This document shows positions 1-10,689 of a stretch of DNA of 41,976 bases, in pieces; within the stretch, counting starts at the first letter, position 1; each line of letters starts with the position of its first letter. The position numbers and the translations under genes were made by a program. The stretch spans positions 1 to 41,976 of the forward strand of contig WTXI01000308.1 of NCBI GenBank assembly GCA_022376515.1. Direction: 5' to 3'. Below the pieces are notes generated by a model. That model had not been told where the DNA came from, did not search any database, and saw only the letters and a list, made by a program, of their open reading frames with translations. The DNA is from Lactifluus volemus (lineage: Eukaryota; Basidiomycota; Agaricomycetes; Russulales; Russulaceae).

Positions 1-890
1 ATACGCATGCCTCTCCTATTTACCATCTTCCTCCGACGCGTACCCGTATATCTTCCCATTTCGCTGTGCATATACAAAGGTTTGTTACTACAGGCTGGCT
101 ATCTCGAGGATGCAGCGGGAAGTTCGCGCTCGTGTACGTTGGGCTAGCGCACGTCGCGCGAGGACACTCCTGATTTTCCTGACCCCTTCATGTGTAACCC
201 CACTGACTCTACTGAAGACTGCACCCCTAAGCTTGACATTGCCATTTACTCTGACGGCTTGTTCGTCGCGCATAACACTTGGCGCACCGGATCAAGCGCT
301 CCAACTGAAGCCGTCCTTCATGCTGGCACTGTCACCGCATTGGTTGGCTTATTCTGCGTGGGGCTTGTCGCGATACGTACGTTATTTCTCATCGCCTCTA
401 GGCCCTTATCCTGACCTGAGTTTTTGAAAAAGCGCGGAGACGCTATATTTGTGTTATTGTATCGACAAGGAAACCGGTGACCAGAAGCATGCTGAGGTTT
501 TCGAGCTGGGTACACCGTCCGAATGACTTACCATTTTACAAATTGCGACGTCAGCAGCAGCCACAGCGACAACATCCAAACCCGCGCGTGCATCATCCGC
601 AGCCGCCAACAGCGTGTCGAGGGCATCGCCTCTCCAGAATCGTCGCTAGAACTTAGCCCAACCGATTTCCAAATGGATCTCGAAGTTGGGCGATGTCAGA
701 ACCTGCCGCCGCCGCATCCCCGCTTGCCATTGCCTTCGCCTTCGCCTCACGTCCGCGAGCAGAGCTCACAGCGCAGGCACTGCAGCGACAAGAGAGCACC
801 GACATGAACCCGTTCTTACCGGATCTAGATCCGGAGTTGGATCCCGAACCAGCGGTGGCGATGCGCCATGCTGATGACGTGAAGGGGTAC
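1..890 (+). pseudogene. Membrane-protein repeat, copy A (degenerate, 5' end outside window)
   Basis: Sequence closely similar to 10927-11320 and 23899-24760 on the same strand and, reversed, to 7720-8040. It encodes hydrophobic stretches such as PVYLPISL and LAYSAWGLSR, but the frame changes several times, so no continuous protein can be read. A roughly 95-bp block (about 185-285, also present in copy C) is missing from copy D. After 520 the repeat continues into an alanine/arginine-rich part shared with copy D. I do not recognise the family; it looks like a multi-helix membrane protein. It is followed tail-to-tail by a VPS54 fragment on the other strand, the same arrangement as near 7.7 kb and 24.7 kb. 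The window edge cuts the 5' part. Confidence 0.6.
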
Positions 891-899
891 GATCTGTGA

Positions 900-1456
900 A
901 TCTCGTTTTGGTGCTCCTGATAACACCAGACACGTCCGAGAGTTGAAAGCCTTGGGAAACTCAATGATGCGTGACATCGTTTCTGTCGTGAGAAAAGCTG
1001 AGATTTACGATCACTTTGAGGTACTCGGTGAGGAGAATTAGCGTCTCCTGAGTGGAAGGAACCATGTAGTAACTCCGTTCCTCGAGGCGAAGGTGTTTCT
1101 TTAATGGTAGGGGCGACATTCCATTTGCTCACGAGTTAGTGCGTGGTGAATATGGTCGAGGTGACGACAATCGGCGATACCATCTGAGCCAGGTGCTGGA
1201 ATTGAAGATAATGGTGGCCGAAGTGATGAAAGCGTCGGGAGAGGCGACGTTGGTGCAGCGACTGCGATCTCTATCTTGAGGGATCTACTCATGCAGATTG
1301 TGCACCACGTCATCAGGTTGCAACGAGGCTATGACTTCCGCTTGTGACCCCTGTTCATCTTCAACGAGCCTGGCAGATTGATTGATACGAGACAGGTGGA
1401 ACGCCTCCAGGAACGACTTGGCCGCGAGCTGTTCGAGACATCCTAGAATCACCCCA
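900..1456 (-). pseudogene. VPS54 C-terminal fragment, copy A
   Basis: Read on the minus strand, the block opens after a plausible intron acceptor with QLAAKSFLEAFHLSRINQSA and continues LVEDEQGSQAEV, then on to LLSGRNHVVT-type shadows on the opposite strand. The order matches the C-terminal region of VPS54, the GARP tethering subunit of endosome-to-Golgi transport, where a conserved helix of the form FLxAFxxxRxxxLVxxExWxQAEV precedes the domain that ends in FNSRxCQxVLGAGA. Several stops and frame changes break it. It is homologous to 7160-7630 (plus strand) and 24780-25190. Family assignment rests mainly on the fuller copy at 6160-7745. Confidence 0.6.
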
Positions 1457-2575
1457 AGTGCAATTATCAACTAACGTTCATATTTGGAATATGCTTACGT
1501 CGGCCAACTTGAAGGGAGGATAAATTATGGTAGAGCAGCAACCGGGAGATGAGTAATAACGTGGATGCGATTGAAGAGCGTTCAGCAGCGTGTAACTGAG
1601 GCCTCTTGGATGACAGGTCTCCGAGTCCGAGTCATTCCCGTGGCGGTGGCGATGTAGGTGGGCGCTACAGAATTGCACTCTCTGGCACTCTGACGTCCAC
1701 CTTCTTCGGCACTTCCTTCAAACACCTCAAGTGCTGCCATGTCACGAACACATACCACACAAAGCGCCACCGTGACGAATATGGACGTACAACCCTCAGG
1801 CTGCTAGCTGGAAGTTTATCATCCACGGCACAATTCCCTTCGAACGGACAAATATCTCACGCCCTTTCGCCTAACTACCCACCGACACGACGTATACTAT
1901 ATACAGGAAACGCCAGGCGAGCTTCCGCACGCAACCCTGACGGGTTCCCAGAAAGATAGACGTACCGACCAGACCCTGCTGAATAGAGTCTTTTTTATGT
2001 GCGTTTTTTCTCCCAGGCTGACTGACTGGGCTCTTGGAGGCTCGCAGATGCGGAAGGTCTTTACAGCTTTCCAGTGAAGGAGGTCGCACAGATCAATGAT
2101 GGCCTTGTTTTGTACTGGCACAACGACTCTTCTTGCCACCCCATCCATCTGCCCAACTGCCTCAGGAGGCTCTGAGTTCTACTAGTACTCCTGTGCCACC
2201 TCTCCTCTGCTCTAATATTGACGCTAGTAGTACTGGCTATGGCACCCGCACCCGCAAATGAACTATAGACGAACCGCTGAACAAGGTGTGGGACATCGAG
2301 CTTGATCTCAGTTCACCCTGAGTTCGCAATTCCCTTTCTTTTATTCTTTCTTAGAGGAGCCCCTAATTATTGTTAGCTCCTATCAGTCGGACGAGAGAAG
2401 AGTGGTGACTTCGCTACCTTTCACAATGCGTTTTGAGAGCCCTCTAGGGACATCTCAAACACATACAAGAGAAGAATTTCCTATTAATTATCGGGGCACC
2501 CCTCGTTTTATGTACTACGCGTAATATTCGTAATAACAGCTATGCCACTCCCATCGAGGGTACACTCGAAAAATC
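1457..2575. other. Intergenic, no recognised gene
   Basis: Only short reading frames occur on either strand and none resembles a family I know. The stretch lies between the VPS54 fragment and the 3' end of the NmrA-like gene (minus). AT-rich sequence at about 2330-2500 may belong to the 3' flank of the NmrA-like gene. I see no repeat copy, tRNA or transposon end here. Confidence 0.4.
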
Positions 2576-3586
2576 TCACGCAATCGTAATGTTGTCGATC
2601 ATTCGGGACGGATTCCAATCTGGATACAAATAGTTATCATTATCCAAAGCCTGGATTGGATCCACGGTGGCCCAAAGCTTGTGCAGGTAGGAGACAAGGT
2701 CCATAGGATTAGCGGCAATTCGCGCGTCAAGCTCTGAAATTGGTATGTAAGTGACCTCCACCTTCTTCCCGCTCTTCGCTTCATATGCCTTGAATACCTC
2801 ATTGAACGACTGTTTTTAACATTTAGTCACACCTGCAGAATCAGGACTTGTAGAATTCATCTACCTTGATATCCCCAAACAGTTTGAAGGCACGGTTCTC
2901 CAGTTGATCAGCGGGCAAGTGCGTCAGTACATAGCAAACGTATCGGGCGATATCGGTCCTCGAGGTGAATGGAACCAGCGAGTTACCGTCGCCACCGACG
3001 GACACCTTTCCGCTTGCGATATTCAGGAACCTGTTATTCTGTCAGTTGAGTGGGACAACGGAATGAAGAAAAATGTACGGTGGCCAAACGAAATCGGAGT
3101 AGATTCCAGTGTAAAAGAGGGCATATGGAAGACTTAGGGCCTTCAAATGGTCATGAACCCAAGCTTTCTGACCAACAACACCCTCCGTTGCTCTGGCTGT
3201 TAACCCTCCAAATTCGGAAGGAACAAATAACTTGACTCCAGCTTCCTTTGCGGCCTGTGCTATCCCTGCTTGTGCGCCAAGAGCTGCCGTGGCGATGGTA
3301 CAGATGACAACATCCACACCAGCGAGAGCATCCTTTACGGACTGCTTGTTCGAGTAGTCGACCGGGATCACCTTGGCGTCACCTTCGATGGTGGTCTTGG
3401 ATTCCTGCCATCATTGATGAGTCCACAATGTTTGACTCAAAAGTTGGACTCTGGAAGGCCTACCTGACGTGTGAGGACGACGACGTTGTTGATAGTTCCA
3501 GCGGATTTATGCTCCAAGAGTTGGTGGATAATGAAGCTACCTGTATTTCCGGCGCCGAGAACAGCAAAATTCTTGTAACCAGACAT
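2576..3586 (-). CDS. NmrA-like family NAD(P)-binding protein (isoflavone-reductase-like)
   Basis: Four exons on the minus strand: 3586-3464, 3404-3079, 3030-2865 and 2809-2576, giving 282 aa with all junctions GT-AG and in frame. The N-terminus carries a Rossmann dinucleotide motif GAGNTGSF (GxGxxG, residues 11-16), followed by VDYSNKQSVKDAL and DVVICTIATAALGAQ, the usual order in the NmrA/PCBER-like atypical short-chain dehydrogenases. VPSEFGG and GGDGNSLVPFTSRTDIARYV are also family hallmarks. Without splicing the 48-nt second intron the frame meets a stop, so that intron decides the model. Members bind NADP(H) as redox sensors or reduce small phenylpropanoid-like substrates; the substrate here cannot be read. 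The start at 3586 is chosen because it sits directly before the Rossmann strand; an in-frame ATG further upstream at 3652 adds only unlike sequence. Confidence 0.93.
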
Positions 3587-5131
3587 GATTTTGGATGTGG
3601 GATTTGAGTCGTGATGTTGAGGGTAATCCGCGTCTGTCCTCCGAGTCTTCAATTTATCGTCTTTTCCATGGGTGGCCGCGCGTCCTCCGAGTCACATCAT
3701 ATCACCACGTAAAATTCGACGAGCTATGGACAAACCATGTAGCACTTTTGGAAAATGACTCGAATCAATAAGCAAAGGGCCGAGAAGGAGCGCGCAACTT
3801 AGGGCCGTAACATTCAAGAGGGGCCAGTACTTAGGCTAGGGCGGCCTGGTCACCATCATGTTGCCAGGAACGATTGGGTCCGTGATCTTCTCAAAGGCAG
3901 TGCACCGCCGAAAGCAACACAGAACACCGCGAGTGAAACGACCATCTGTCAGATCATGGGTGCTTGGGCCTGAATCTGGACGGATAAGCAAAAGCACGCA
4001 TGGCTGCCAGTGGAGACAAATCAAGGGTACGAAATCGCTGATCATCAGAATTTATCACATCACATCCCGTCATTTCTTTTTTTTTTCTTAGATCTCACAT
4101 GGCGAAAAATCGGTGTCAATTAAAATAAAAGTGAGTTGGAACCGAGAAAACTCAGAACTGAAGCCACAGCCTCAGGTTGCGACTTAATCCGAGCCGTGTA
4201 ATTACCGTAAACAGAAAGTGCACAGCTGGAGCCTGCACCGTGCCCGCACACGCTCAGTTGGCCCCAACTTGAATACCGAGGGCCTGGAGAAATTGATAAT
4301 GCTTTGCATTGATGCTTGGTGGCGTAATTGAGGCGCTGATGGGGCCTTATTAATAACAGCGTAGACATGTGTTGATCATTAGGAGACGTTGTCATGACTA
4401 GTAATACCCTACTCGTACAAAAGGTCACTGCGGCGCACCTCGATTGGGAGGCCAGGTTTCCCAGGTATTTGTGGGGAGCACCTGGTACAGTGTACATCAT
4501 GCATCATGATCCGAGTCTGACGCCACCGAAGAGTGATTGACTCACGAATCGAGCCGGTGGCTACAGTGCGGCTGTAACTGTTTTCCCAAAACTTGAAAGA
4601 CTGGCCCCTGCCGTTCCGACTCGAAATTCCCATCAATTTCCAAGTAATTTATGCAACACGACCACTACACTGCCGCACTATAGAGCAGGTAACAACGTCG
4701 ACATTGATCCTCCTTTGGCGTTGATGCGCTGCGCTTTGTCTAAGCACAATGAAAGTAGAATCCCTAAAGGATTTTCGGACCGTGAACACAGATAATTCCT
4801 CGACGTAATGCCAACTCGGCCGATTGTTTGGTCTCCACATCCTTCGCAAAATGATACCCAGACGTGTGAAGCACATATTGCAGGGCCATTGCTAGGGAAA
4901 GATAATCCACTTTTGAGTGCGCGTCAGCGTAAGTAACTAAAGCTTCCTTTGATCGCCGATAACGCTCACTCCTAGCGGTCTGCTACTACGCCACGCAGTT
5001 CCATATTTTCGAATCCAACCGTATTCGTTGTCTCGAACTTCATTTTGATAGCGAAGCTCTTTCTCGTTTATATCAGCGAGACATCAGATGAGAGAGAGTA
5101 AGTCGAGATAACTACCAAGCCAGAAGGACGA
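3587..5131. other. Intergenic, no recognised gene
   Basis: About 1.5 kb with short frames on both strands, none recognisable. The first few hundred bases should hold the promoter of the NmrA-like gene (minus). I see no clear TATA box there and no match to the repeats found elsewhere in the window. Confidence 0.4.
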
Positions 5132-5271
5132 GGAGTCATGGATAGACTCAATAGGTTTGTAATGCATTCCGTGGAATCACGCCAGAATAGGCTGCGGAGT
5201 GCCGGCAGAAAGACATAGAGCAGGAGGAGCGGGCAGCTCAGGACGCGAGCCGAAGCAAAGTGGTGGTGTAG
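5132..5271 (+). pseudogene. 3' remnant of a third HNH-domain gene
   Basis: This segment is close to the 3' end of the intact HNH gene at 8243-9525 but lies on the opposite strand. It reads MDRLNRFVMHS, then after a frame change GITPE, a stop, and AAECRQKDIEQEERAAQDAS before ending in SKVVV-stop. The intact gene has MDGLNRFGMI, GITPEEAAERRQKEIE and REERAAQDASRSKVVEWLKD at the same places. Only the last 45 or so codons remain. Just downstream, 5321-5371 resembles 8137-8188, which lies beyond the 3' end of the intact copy but in the other relative orientation, so the locus has been rearranged. Confidence 0.7.
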
Positions 5272-6159
5272 ATGAAACAGGTCGTCTACTGAAATGTATT
5301 CATCGTTATTGCCTACTATCGCTCCCAATGCACTTGTAACAAGGATCCTGGACCCGCAGAAGGAAAGACGGCCTTCTGCGAGGATGCAGTACCCGACATC
5401 GTCTGCCTGGTTCTCATGTAATTTAGGTGAACGTGCAAACAAGGGCGATGAATAGACTAGGGTGCAAAAGGTACGATCGAATGCAATACTGTACATGTAA
5501 GCTCGGCTTTACTCGTCCACGGTCAGCGGGCCACGCGTAGACTAGCTGCTGCTAGTGCCTCCGCTTCGCTCTCCCTCACAGCCATCGGTTCGTCGTCGAC
5601 AGCAAACCCTACACCGCCTCAATACCAGAGCAAGCCCCTTCTCGAATCGTGTTTGCTGCATTACGAAGCGAACTCTTCTGGTACAGCCCCCACCTGACGA
5701 CCGCACGATGCTTCTCCGCCGTGTCTTCCCCAAATTCTCGGATCATCCACCAACATCGCATTTTCACCTCCTAAATGTATTCTACACTGCAGGTGACATC
5801 TTTTCACAAGGCATTCGAGCGCGAGGTCCGCATGGAGAGGATGCAACCCGCCCGAAGTTGATAGAATCTGGGAGGATTGTGAGGCCAGGGGGGATATTCC
5901 GGGAGAGCTATGGGTACGCTTAATGCCACATTGGGTTGTGCAGGTGACCGAAATTTATTCCTCCGGTCCCATGTGTCCTTCTCGTTCAGAATCCCGTCTC
6001 TGCGTCAGGGGATTCTACGCACAATAATTAGATCCAAGTGGAGATCTCTGCTCGTTGTCCTCTTATCCAACACCCCTCCGCACCTTGGCATCAAGGAAGC
6101 TCATCAATTCCGTGAATTTCGTCCGAGCTCACTCGTATATGTTCGCAACTGACTCGTGC
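5272..6159. other. No recognised gene; short similarity to the 8.14-8.19 kb segment
   Basis: Bases 5321-5371 share a run with 8137-8188 centred on CAAGGATCC. The rest has no recognisable product. A plus-strand frame around 5850-5940 (DRIWEDCEARGDIPGELWVR) looks protein-like but I cannot assign it. Confidence 0.35.
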
Positions 6160-7745
6160 TCTGATTTCAGACGGTCGTGATTTTGCCAAAATGCATGCCA
6201 TGCCTTCATCGAGTTTCTGCCAGTGGCCGTTTTGCAACACATCCTTTGGCGCTACTCAATTTGACCCGCCAGCGTTATGAGACGCCCTCCCGTACATCAC
6301 GTGGAGATGGCTCTACGGACTTATTCACAGTCACCTCAGATCTGGTAGCTGTGATGAAGACCGACCTTGGTGACCGAATACATGGGAGCAGTTCATTATC
6401 GAATGACTCGACAGACGTACGCGATAAAGTACAGCCTTTGATTCAAAATCTTGTTCGGACTAAGAGTTTGAGGGAGAGCAAATTGGAGGAGCGTTGTGCC
6501 TGATGAGGTACAACTTGAAAGGGTTGTGCAGCAGGTGTGTCTATTATCATTAGACTTGGCATGGTCAGAGTCGGTTTCATATACCTTCATTCGACCCCAG
6601 GTATGACTCGCAGAAGGAATCCACTGACGTAAGGTCAGTTCTTTGATTGCGTCTCCTGTGCCGTTGTTCATTGTGATCTCTAGCCGGATACTTTCGCTGC
6701 ATTCAATGACGCACCAAGAATTCCTGGTCATCCTCCGTTTGGTTCTGAAGGACTGCGTCGAAGGTCTACAGGCTCTAACCGGCAGTATTACCAAAGTCAT
6801 TGAAGGCATACGGTTGGTTTACCAAAGGCATATTTTACTGATTTACAAGTTACAACCCCTAGACCACCAGCGCTTCCATCCGAGCTCATGGCAATACATG
6901 ATTCTCTATTCGACACCCTTTCCTCCTCTGCGGAATCCGCAAACATTTCAACATCACGAGTCATTTCTACACGAGCAGACTAACACGTCAAGTCAGATTT
7001 ACGCGAGTTTGTCGAGCTGTTTAATGAATGCTGGAACTTTGTGGTCCGCTGTCAGTGTGAGGCCATCTGCGGGAGAATGATTGTTGGTCTTCGCGGCGTA
7101 GTCGTCAGCCAGGTAATTTACACGAGAGCCTTCGCCTCCAAAAAAGAGCTGAGACTAACTTCGTTGGATAGGCCAACGCAGGCGTTCCACCAGTCTCGTA
7201 TCAATCAGTCTGCCAAGCTCGTCGAAGATGGACAGTGGTCACAAGCGGAAGCCCTTTCAAACAGGCCACCAACCTGATGCCGCGGTACACGATCTGCATG
7301 AGTATATCCTCAAGATAGAGACCGCAGTTCCTGCACCAATTTCGCCTCTCCCGACGCTTATCATCTTCAATTCCAGCGCCTGGCTCAGATAGCATCGCCG
7401 ACTGTGGTCATCTTTCCCACGCACGAACTCGCGAGTAAATGGAACGTCCCACCCACCGCCTAAGAAACACCTTCGCATCGAGGAACGGAGTTACTACATG
7501 GTTCCTGCCACTCAGGAGATGCTGAATCTCCTCGTCGACTACCTCAAAGTGATCGTAAATCTCTGCCTTGCTCACGAAAGAGATGATGTCACGTATCATT
7601 GAGTTTCCCAAGGCTTTCAACTCTCGGACGTGTCAAATCGTTCATGGTGCAGGTGCGATGCGTTCTGCCGGACTCAAAAACATCACCACGAAGCACCTCG
7701 CGCTCGCCTCGCAGTCACTCTCTAGCGATGATTGTGACACGCGAG
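6160..7745 (+). pseudogene. VPS54-like gene fragment, copy B (most complete)
   Basis: VPS54 is the GARP-specific subunit that tethers endosome-derived vesicles at the trans-Golgi. Pieces in order on the plus strand are HAFIEFLPVAVLQHI (about 6203), SDLVAVMKTDLGDRI (6330), QEFLVILRLVLKDCVEGLQA (6710), ELFNECWNFVVRCQCEAICG (7010), an intron of about 7120-7172, AFHQSRINQSAKLVEDGQWS, LRIEERSYYMVPATQEMLNL (7475) and finally AFNSRTCQIVHGAGAMRS with GLKNITTKHLALASQSLS (7615-7735). The last block matches the hallmark C-terminal VPS54 sequence known from animals almost residue for residue. Frameshifts, stops and the join to unrelated sequence after SQSLS show it is not functional. It converges on the membrane-gene copy at 7720-8190. 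Confidence 0.75.
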
Positions 7746-8190
7746 CCTGAGAGAGCGCAGCGTGAACGCGGTGAGTGTCCATAGGAGGTGATTCGCGGTC
7801 AGTGACTGCAAAGTAAGAGACATCGACGAGGTCACGCTGAAATGAAATCAGGTTGGGACTCACTCGGTAAAGCACCAGGCTGCGATGACCCCAGCGGTTG
7901 TTATACGCAATATACCGCGTGCGACAGCCCATGTCCAGAACCTGGTCAGAGCAATCCCAGTGCGCCCATCCGTAGAGGTCGAGACCCGAAGCCGGGCGCA
8001 AGAGATAACCGACAAGAAGTAGACGGAAGGTAAGCGTCAAGAAGGGGATGGACTAGAGAAGAAAAACGAGTAGGACTGAGGGCGAAAGGACTAAAAGGTG
8101 AGAGGAGAGTAAGCGGGGTGCCGTCTGCGCTGACTAGGGCCCAATGCATTTGAACAGTAACAAGGATCCGGGCCCACAAAAGGAAAAACC
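7720..8190 (-). pseudogene. Membrane-protein repeat, copy B (5' half)
   Basis: Minus-strand frame with hydrophobic LTFRLLLVGYLLRPASGLDL, then SDQVLDMGCRTRYIAYNNRW and SLVLYRVSPNLISFQRDLVD, followed by SPPMDTHRVHAAL, the segment also seen at 10838-10880 and 23810-23860. It supplies the N-terminal region that copies A and D lack. The 3' half of the gene is missing: after about 7740 the sequence runs straight into the VPS54 fragment of the opposite strand. The family is unrecognised. Codons are readable over 130 residues, but without the C-terminal half the copy is a fragment. Confidence 0.55.
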
Positions 8191-8242
8191 ATTTATATAG
8201 CAGATACAGTTTACAAAAACGATAAGGCGATGCGTAGACGTC

Positions 8243-9525
8243 CTAGTCTTTCAACCACTCTACCACTTTGCTTCGGCTCGCGTCCTGAGCTGCCCGCTCC
8301 TCCCGCTCTATTTCTTTCTGCCTGCGCTCCGCAGCCTCTTCTGGAGTGATTCCACAGATAATCATTCCAAACCTATTGAGTCCATCCATGGCATTCGACA
8401 GATCAGTCTCATCACTCCTTGTTCGAGTGTAATTTGGTGGGGCACGGGGAAGTGGCTGAATCTGCGCGTAATGTTTTTCACGGTATTGACTCATTATGTT
8501 GTCGAAATTGTCACCACGCTTGCTCTGCCAAGCATTGTAAGCGGCAACACCATAGATATAGTCAAGAATGACAGTAGACGGTGGTGACCCTCCTTCGCCT
8601 TGGAAGAGTGCATCGATGTTTGCACCTAGAGCAAAGGCAACACCAGGATCCACAGCTCCATCTTGAACAGTTTGAATGGTTGCCAACAATGTAGGGTTAT
8701 ACTTGTGAGGCCTCTTCAGCCAATGGAGGGTAATGTAATCTGGGCGCAGACCACCTTGCTGAATCCTCCTTATGTGTTTGGGATCCAGCCCATAATTTGG
8801 TGTCTAAGACTTGTTAAAATGGTGCCAAAATATGAACTATCAAATTTACACACCTTTATGAAGGCAATATCTCCTGTACGAAGCATTGAATACAGGGTCT
8901 TTTGCACCAACAGTCCATTTCTTGTGTCATTAATCCCAACACCCTCAAGTGGTGCTGAATTATCTCCGGGAGAACGAAGAGCTATCACTTTTGCAATGTA
9001 CTGGAAAACTATGTCATCCAATAATTATATGAACTGATCACAAATCCTACCTCGTCACCTTTGCTCCAGGGAATCAGGTGAGCCACATCACAGTATTCTT
9101 TCGCCACTCGTGTAACAACACAGGAAGGTCCATCTCGTCGCATGACATCACTTCTGAAATTGCAGCCGCGTTGAGTCCGTTCAATGGATTTTATTTGATC
9201 GCTTAAACCCCTATGATCTACAAAGGCCCAATTTTCTGGAGAAGTCAAGACACTGTGAACAGTAATCTCACACATAAAAAGGAAGCTTACCAGAGGGCCA
9301 ATAGTAACACCTATTTTCGTCATCGGCAACTTCGGTCCTGTCGTAGTCCACATAGGGTCCTTTGAGTGTTGTGGAAATATCACCACGGGCTCCAGAAATG
9401 GTAAATACGACATAGCGAAGCCATCGAAATGGATAGACAGCGAGTCTTAGGATATCACTGTGGGGTATTGAAAGAAGGGATTTTGGGATTCCATCATAGA
9501 TCAGAAATATTTCAATCTCGGCCAT
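8243..9525 (-). CDS. HNH_2-type nuclease-domain protein 1
   Basis: Four exons, 9525-9291, 9235-9051, 9000-8854 and 8803-8243, give 375 aa. Introns are 55, 50 and 50 nt, GT-AG, at the same places as in the paralogue at 22350-23524. Residues 105-180 hold the HNH_2-like core: RRDGPSCVVT (Cys117), EYCDVAHLIPWSKGDE (Cys127, His131) and INDTRNGLLV (Asn168). The final His of the motif is replaced by Tyr177 in TLYSML, so catalysis is doubtful. The C-terminal part contains PDYITLHWLK, an acidic-to-charged tail and a predicted short helix of EEAAERRQKEIEREERAAQ. In basidiomycetes such HNH proteins form lineage-expanded families of unknown role. The start is set by the shared opening (M)EIEIFLIYDG of both paralogues and by a TATA element 42 nt upstream. 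Confidence 0.85.
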
Positions 9526-9566
9526 GATGAGCGATGAGAAGGAATCAGGCCTGACCCCTCTCATCA

Positions 9567-9576
9567 CTTATATAAG
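9567..9576 (-). promoter_or_regulatory. TATA-like element of HNH gene 1
   Basis: The palindromic run CTTATATAAG lies 42 nt upstream of the start codon at 9525. The paralogue has the same flanks (CTCTCATCACTTA) but CGAG in place of the TATA core, so only this copy keeps the box. Confidence 0.5.
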
Positions 9577-9613
9577 CAGACGTTCGAGTGCGGAGTTAAC
9601 TTGCGGGGTTGCG

Positions 9614-9633
9614 AGGCCAGCCACAGCTGGCCT
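9614..9633. promoter_or_regulatory. Perfect hairpin upstream of HNH gene 1
   Basis: Arms AGGCCAGC and GCTGGCCT (8 bp, perfect) enclose CACA. It lies 89-108 nt upstream of the start codon, just beyond the shared run GTTAACTTGC (9595-9604). A different perfect hairpin occupies the same place in front of the paralogue. Followed directly by the palindrome CCTTATAAGG (9631-9640). Confidence 0.55.
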
Positions 9634-9756
9634 TATAAGGCAATCTTCAAGAGTACGTTGTCTCAACGACTCACAACGAGACTGCCTCCGGTTTGTTCTA
9701 ATATCATACTTTGACATCGGACATAAAGCAACCTCCATTTCAAGTTTCCATGTACC

Positions 9757-10460
9757 ATGATAAATGCTCTTCCAGATGACGGATGTTCTTCTCGAAATCT
9801 TCGACCACTATCAAGTAGCTAGAGTAGGAAGCTGGTCTCTGTCACAAACATGGTGGTATTAACTGGTCCACGTCTGCCGAAGGTGGAGAAAGCTCGCTCG
9901 TATTTGCGTCACCACTCCGCTTGAACTTCTAGCTTTGCTGCACATTCGGCATTCGAGTGCTCGACATGACTGGCCATTCACCACCCTTTCCGCTCGTCTT
10001 GGATTACGGACCCCGCCGACTCGACACATGGATGGTCGACGACCAGGACGGGTACTTATTTACTTTGCAACATCTTCAACTGGCGAGCAAGATTGTGTTG
10101 AGAGCCCCGGAATCACTGCTAAGAGTGTTGACTGAAGCGATGGTCGAGGACGCTCCCAGGCTCGGATACCTCAACCTTCATTCCCAGATGGCAGAGTTTG
10201 TGCTTCCGAGACAATTTCTCAATAGGGGTGCCACACAGTGATGATTATTAACACTCACCGGTGTCTCTCTGACGGATTGCATCCATTGCTGCCATCCGCG
10301 ACATCGCTTACGACCCTCGCCCTCGAACGCATCCCGAGCTCTGCCTATTTGTCCCCTGATACTCTCGTTGTACAGATACGCTCGATGTCTCAAATTCAAA
10401 CCCTATCCATCAGTTTCCTCTCCACATTTCCTGATGTGGCCCGTGAGTGGGATTAAGCTG
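9757..10460 (+). pseudogene. F-box/LRR protein gene, degenerate
   Basis: The start reads NALPDD and VLLEIFDHYQVAR in a second frame, followed by LVHVCRRWRKL, the common basidiomycete F-box core. It continues LVFASPLRLN, RVLDMTGHSPPFPLVLDYG, SKIVLRAPESLLRVLTEAM and LGYLNLHSQMAEFVLPRQFL, then after stops at about 10241 GLHPLLPSATSLTTLALERI, typical leucine-rich repeat sequence of this family. At least three frame changes and several stops rule out an intact protein. F-box proteins link substrates to the SCF ubiquitin ligase. The C-terminal portion is absent here; a plausible C-terminal piece of the same family lies at 20820-21070. Confidence 0.7.
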
Positions 10461-10689
10461 GAGCTTTCTTGGGTTACTGACTGTGAAGGTACTCTTATGT
10501 TCATTTCCACGCCCCTGTTTCCGTTCTTCATCATGACATCTTCATATCACTAAGCCGTCAAAGGAGCCCGGGCCATAGCAGTGCTGCATCCCCTCTTCAG
10601 AATGACCTCCCTTCTTTTTTCTACCGACGACGGATTACAGCACAGTTCCGGACAGGCGCCCAGAGTCTCTCGCCGATGGTGGTGATCCC

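Noticed and set aside
3042..3060. Stop codon within the NmrA-like gene as a sign of a pseudogene
   Set aside because: It lies in a 48-nt GT-AG intron (3078-3031); splicing it out restores the expected family sequence.
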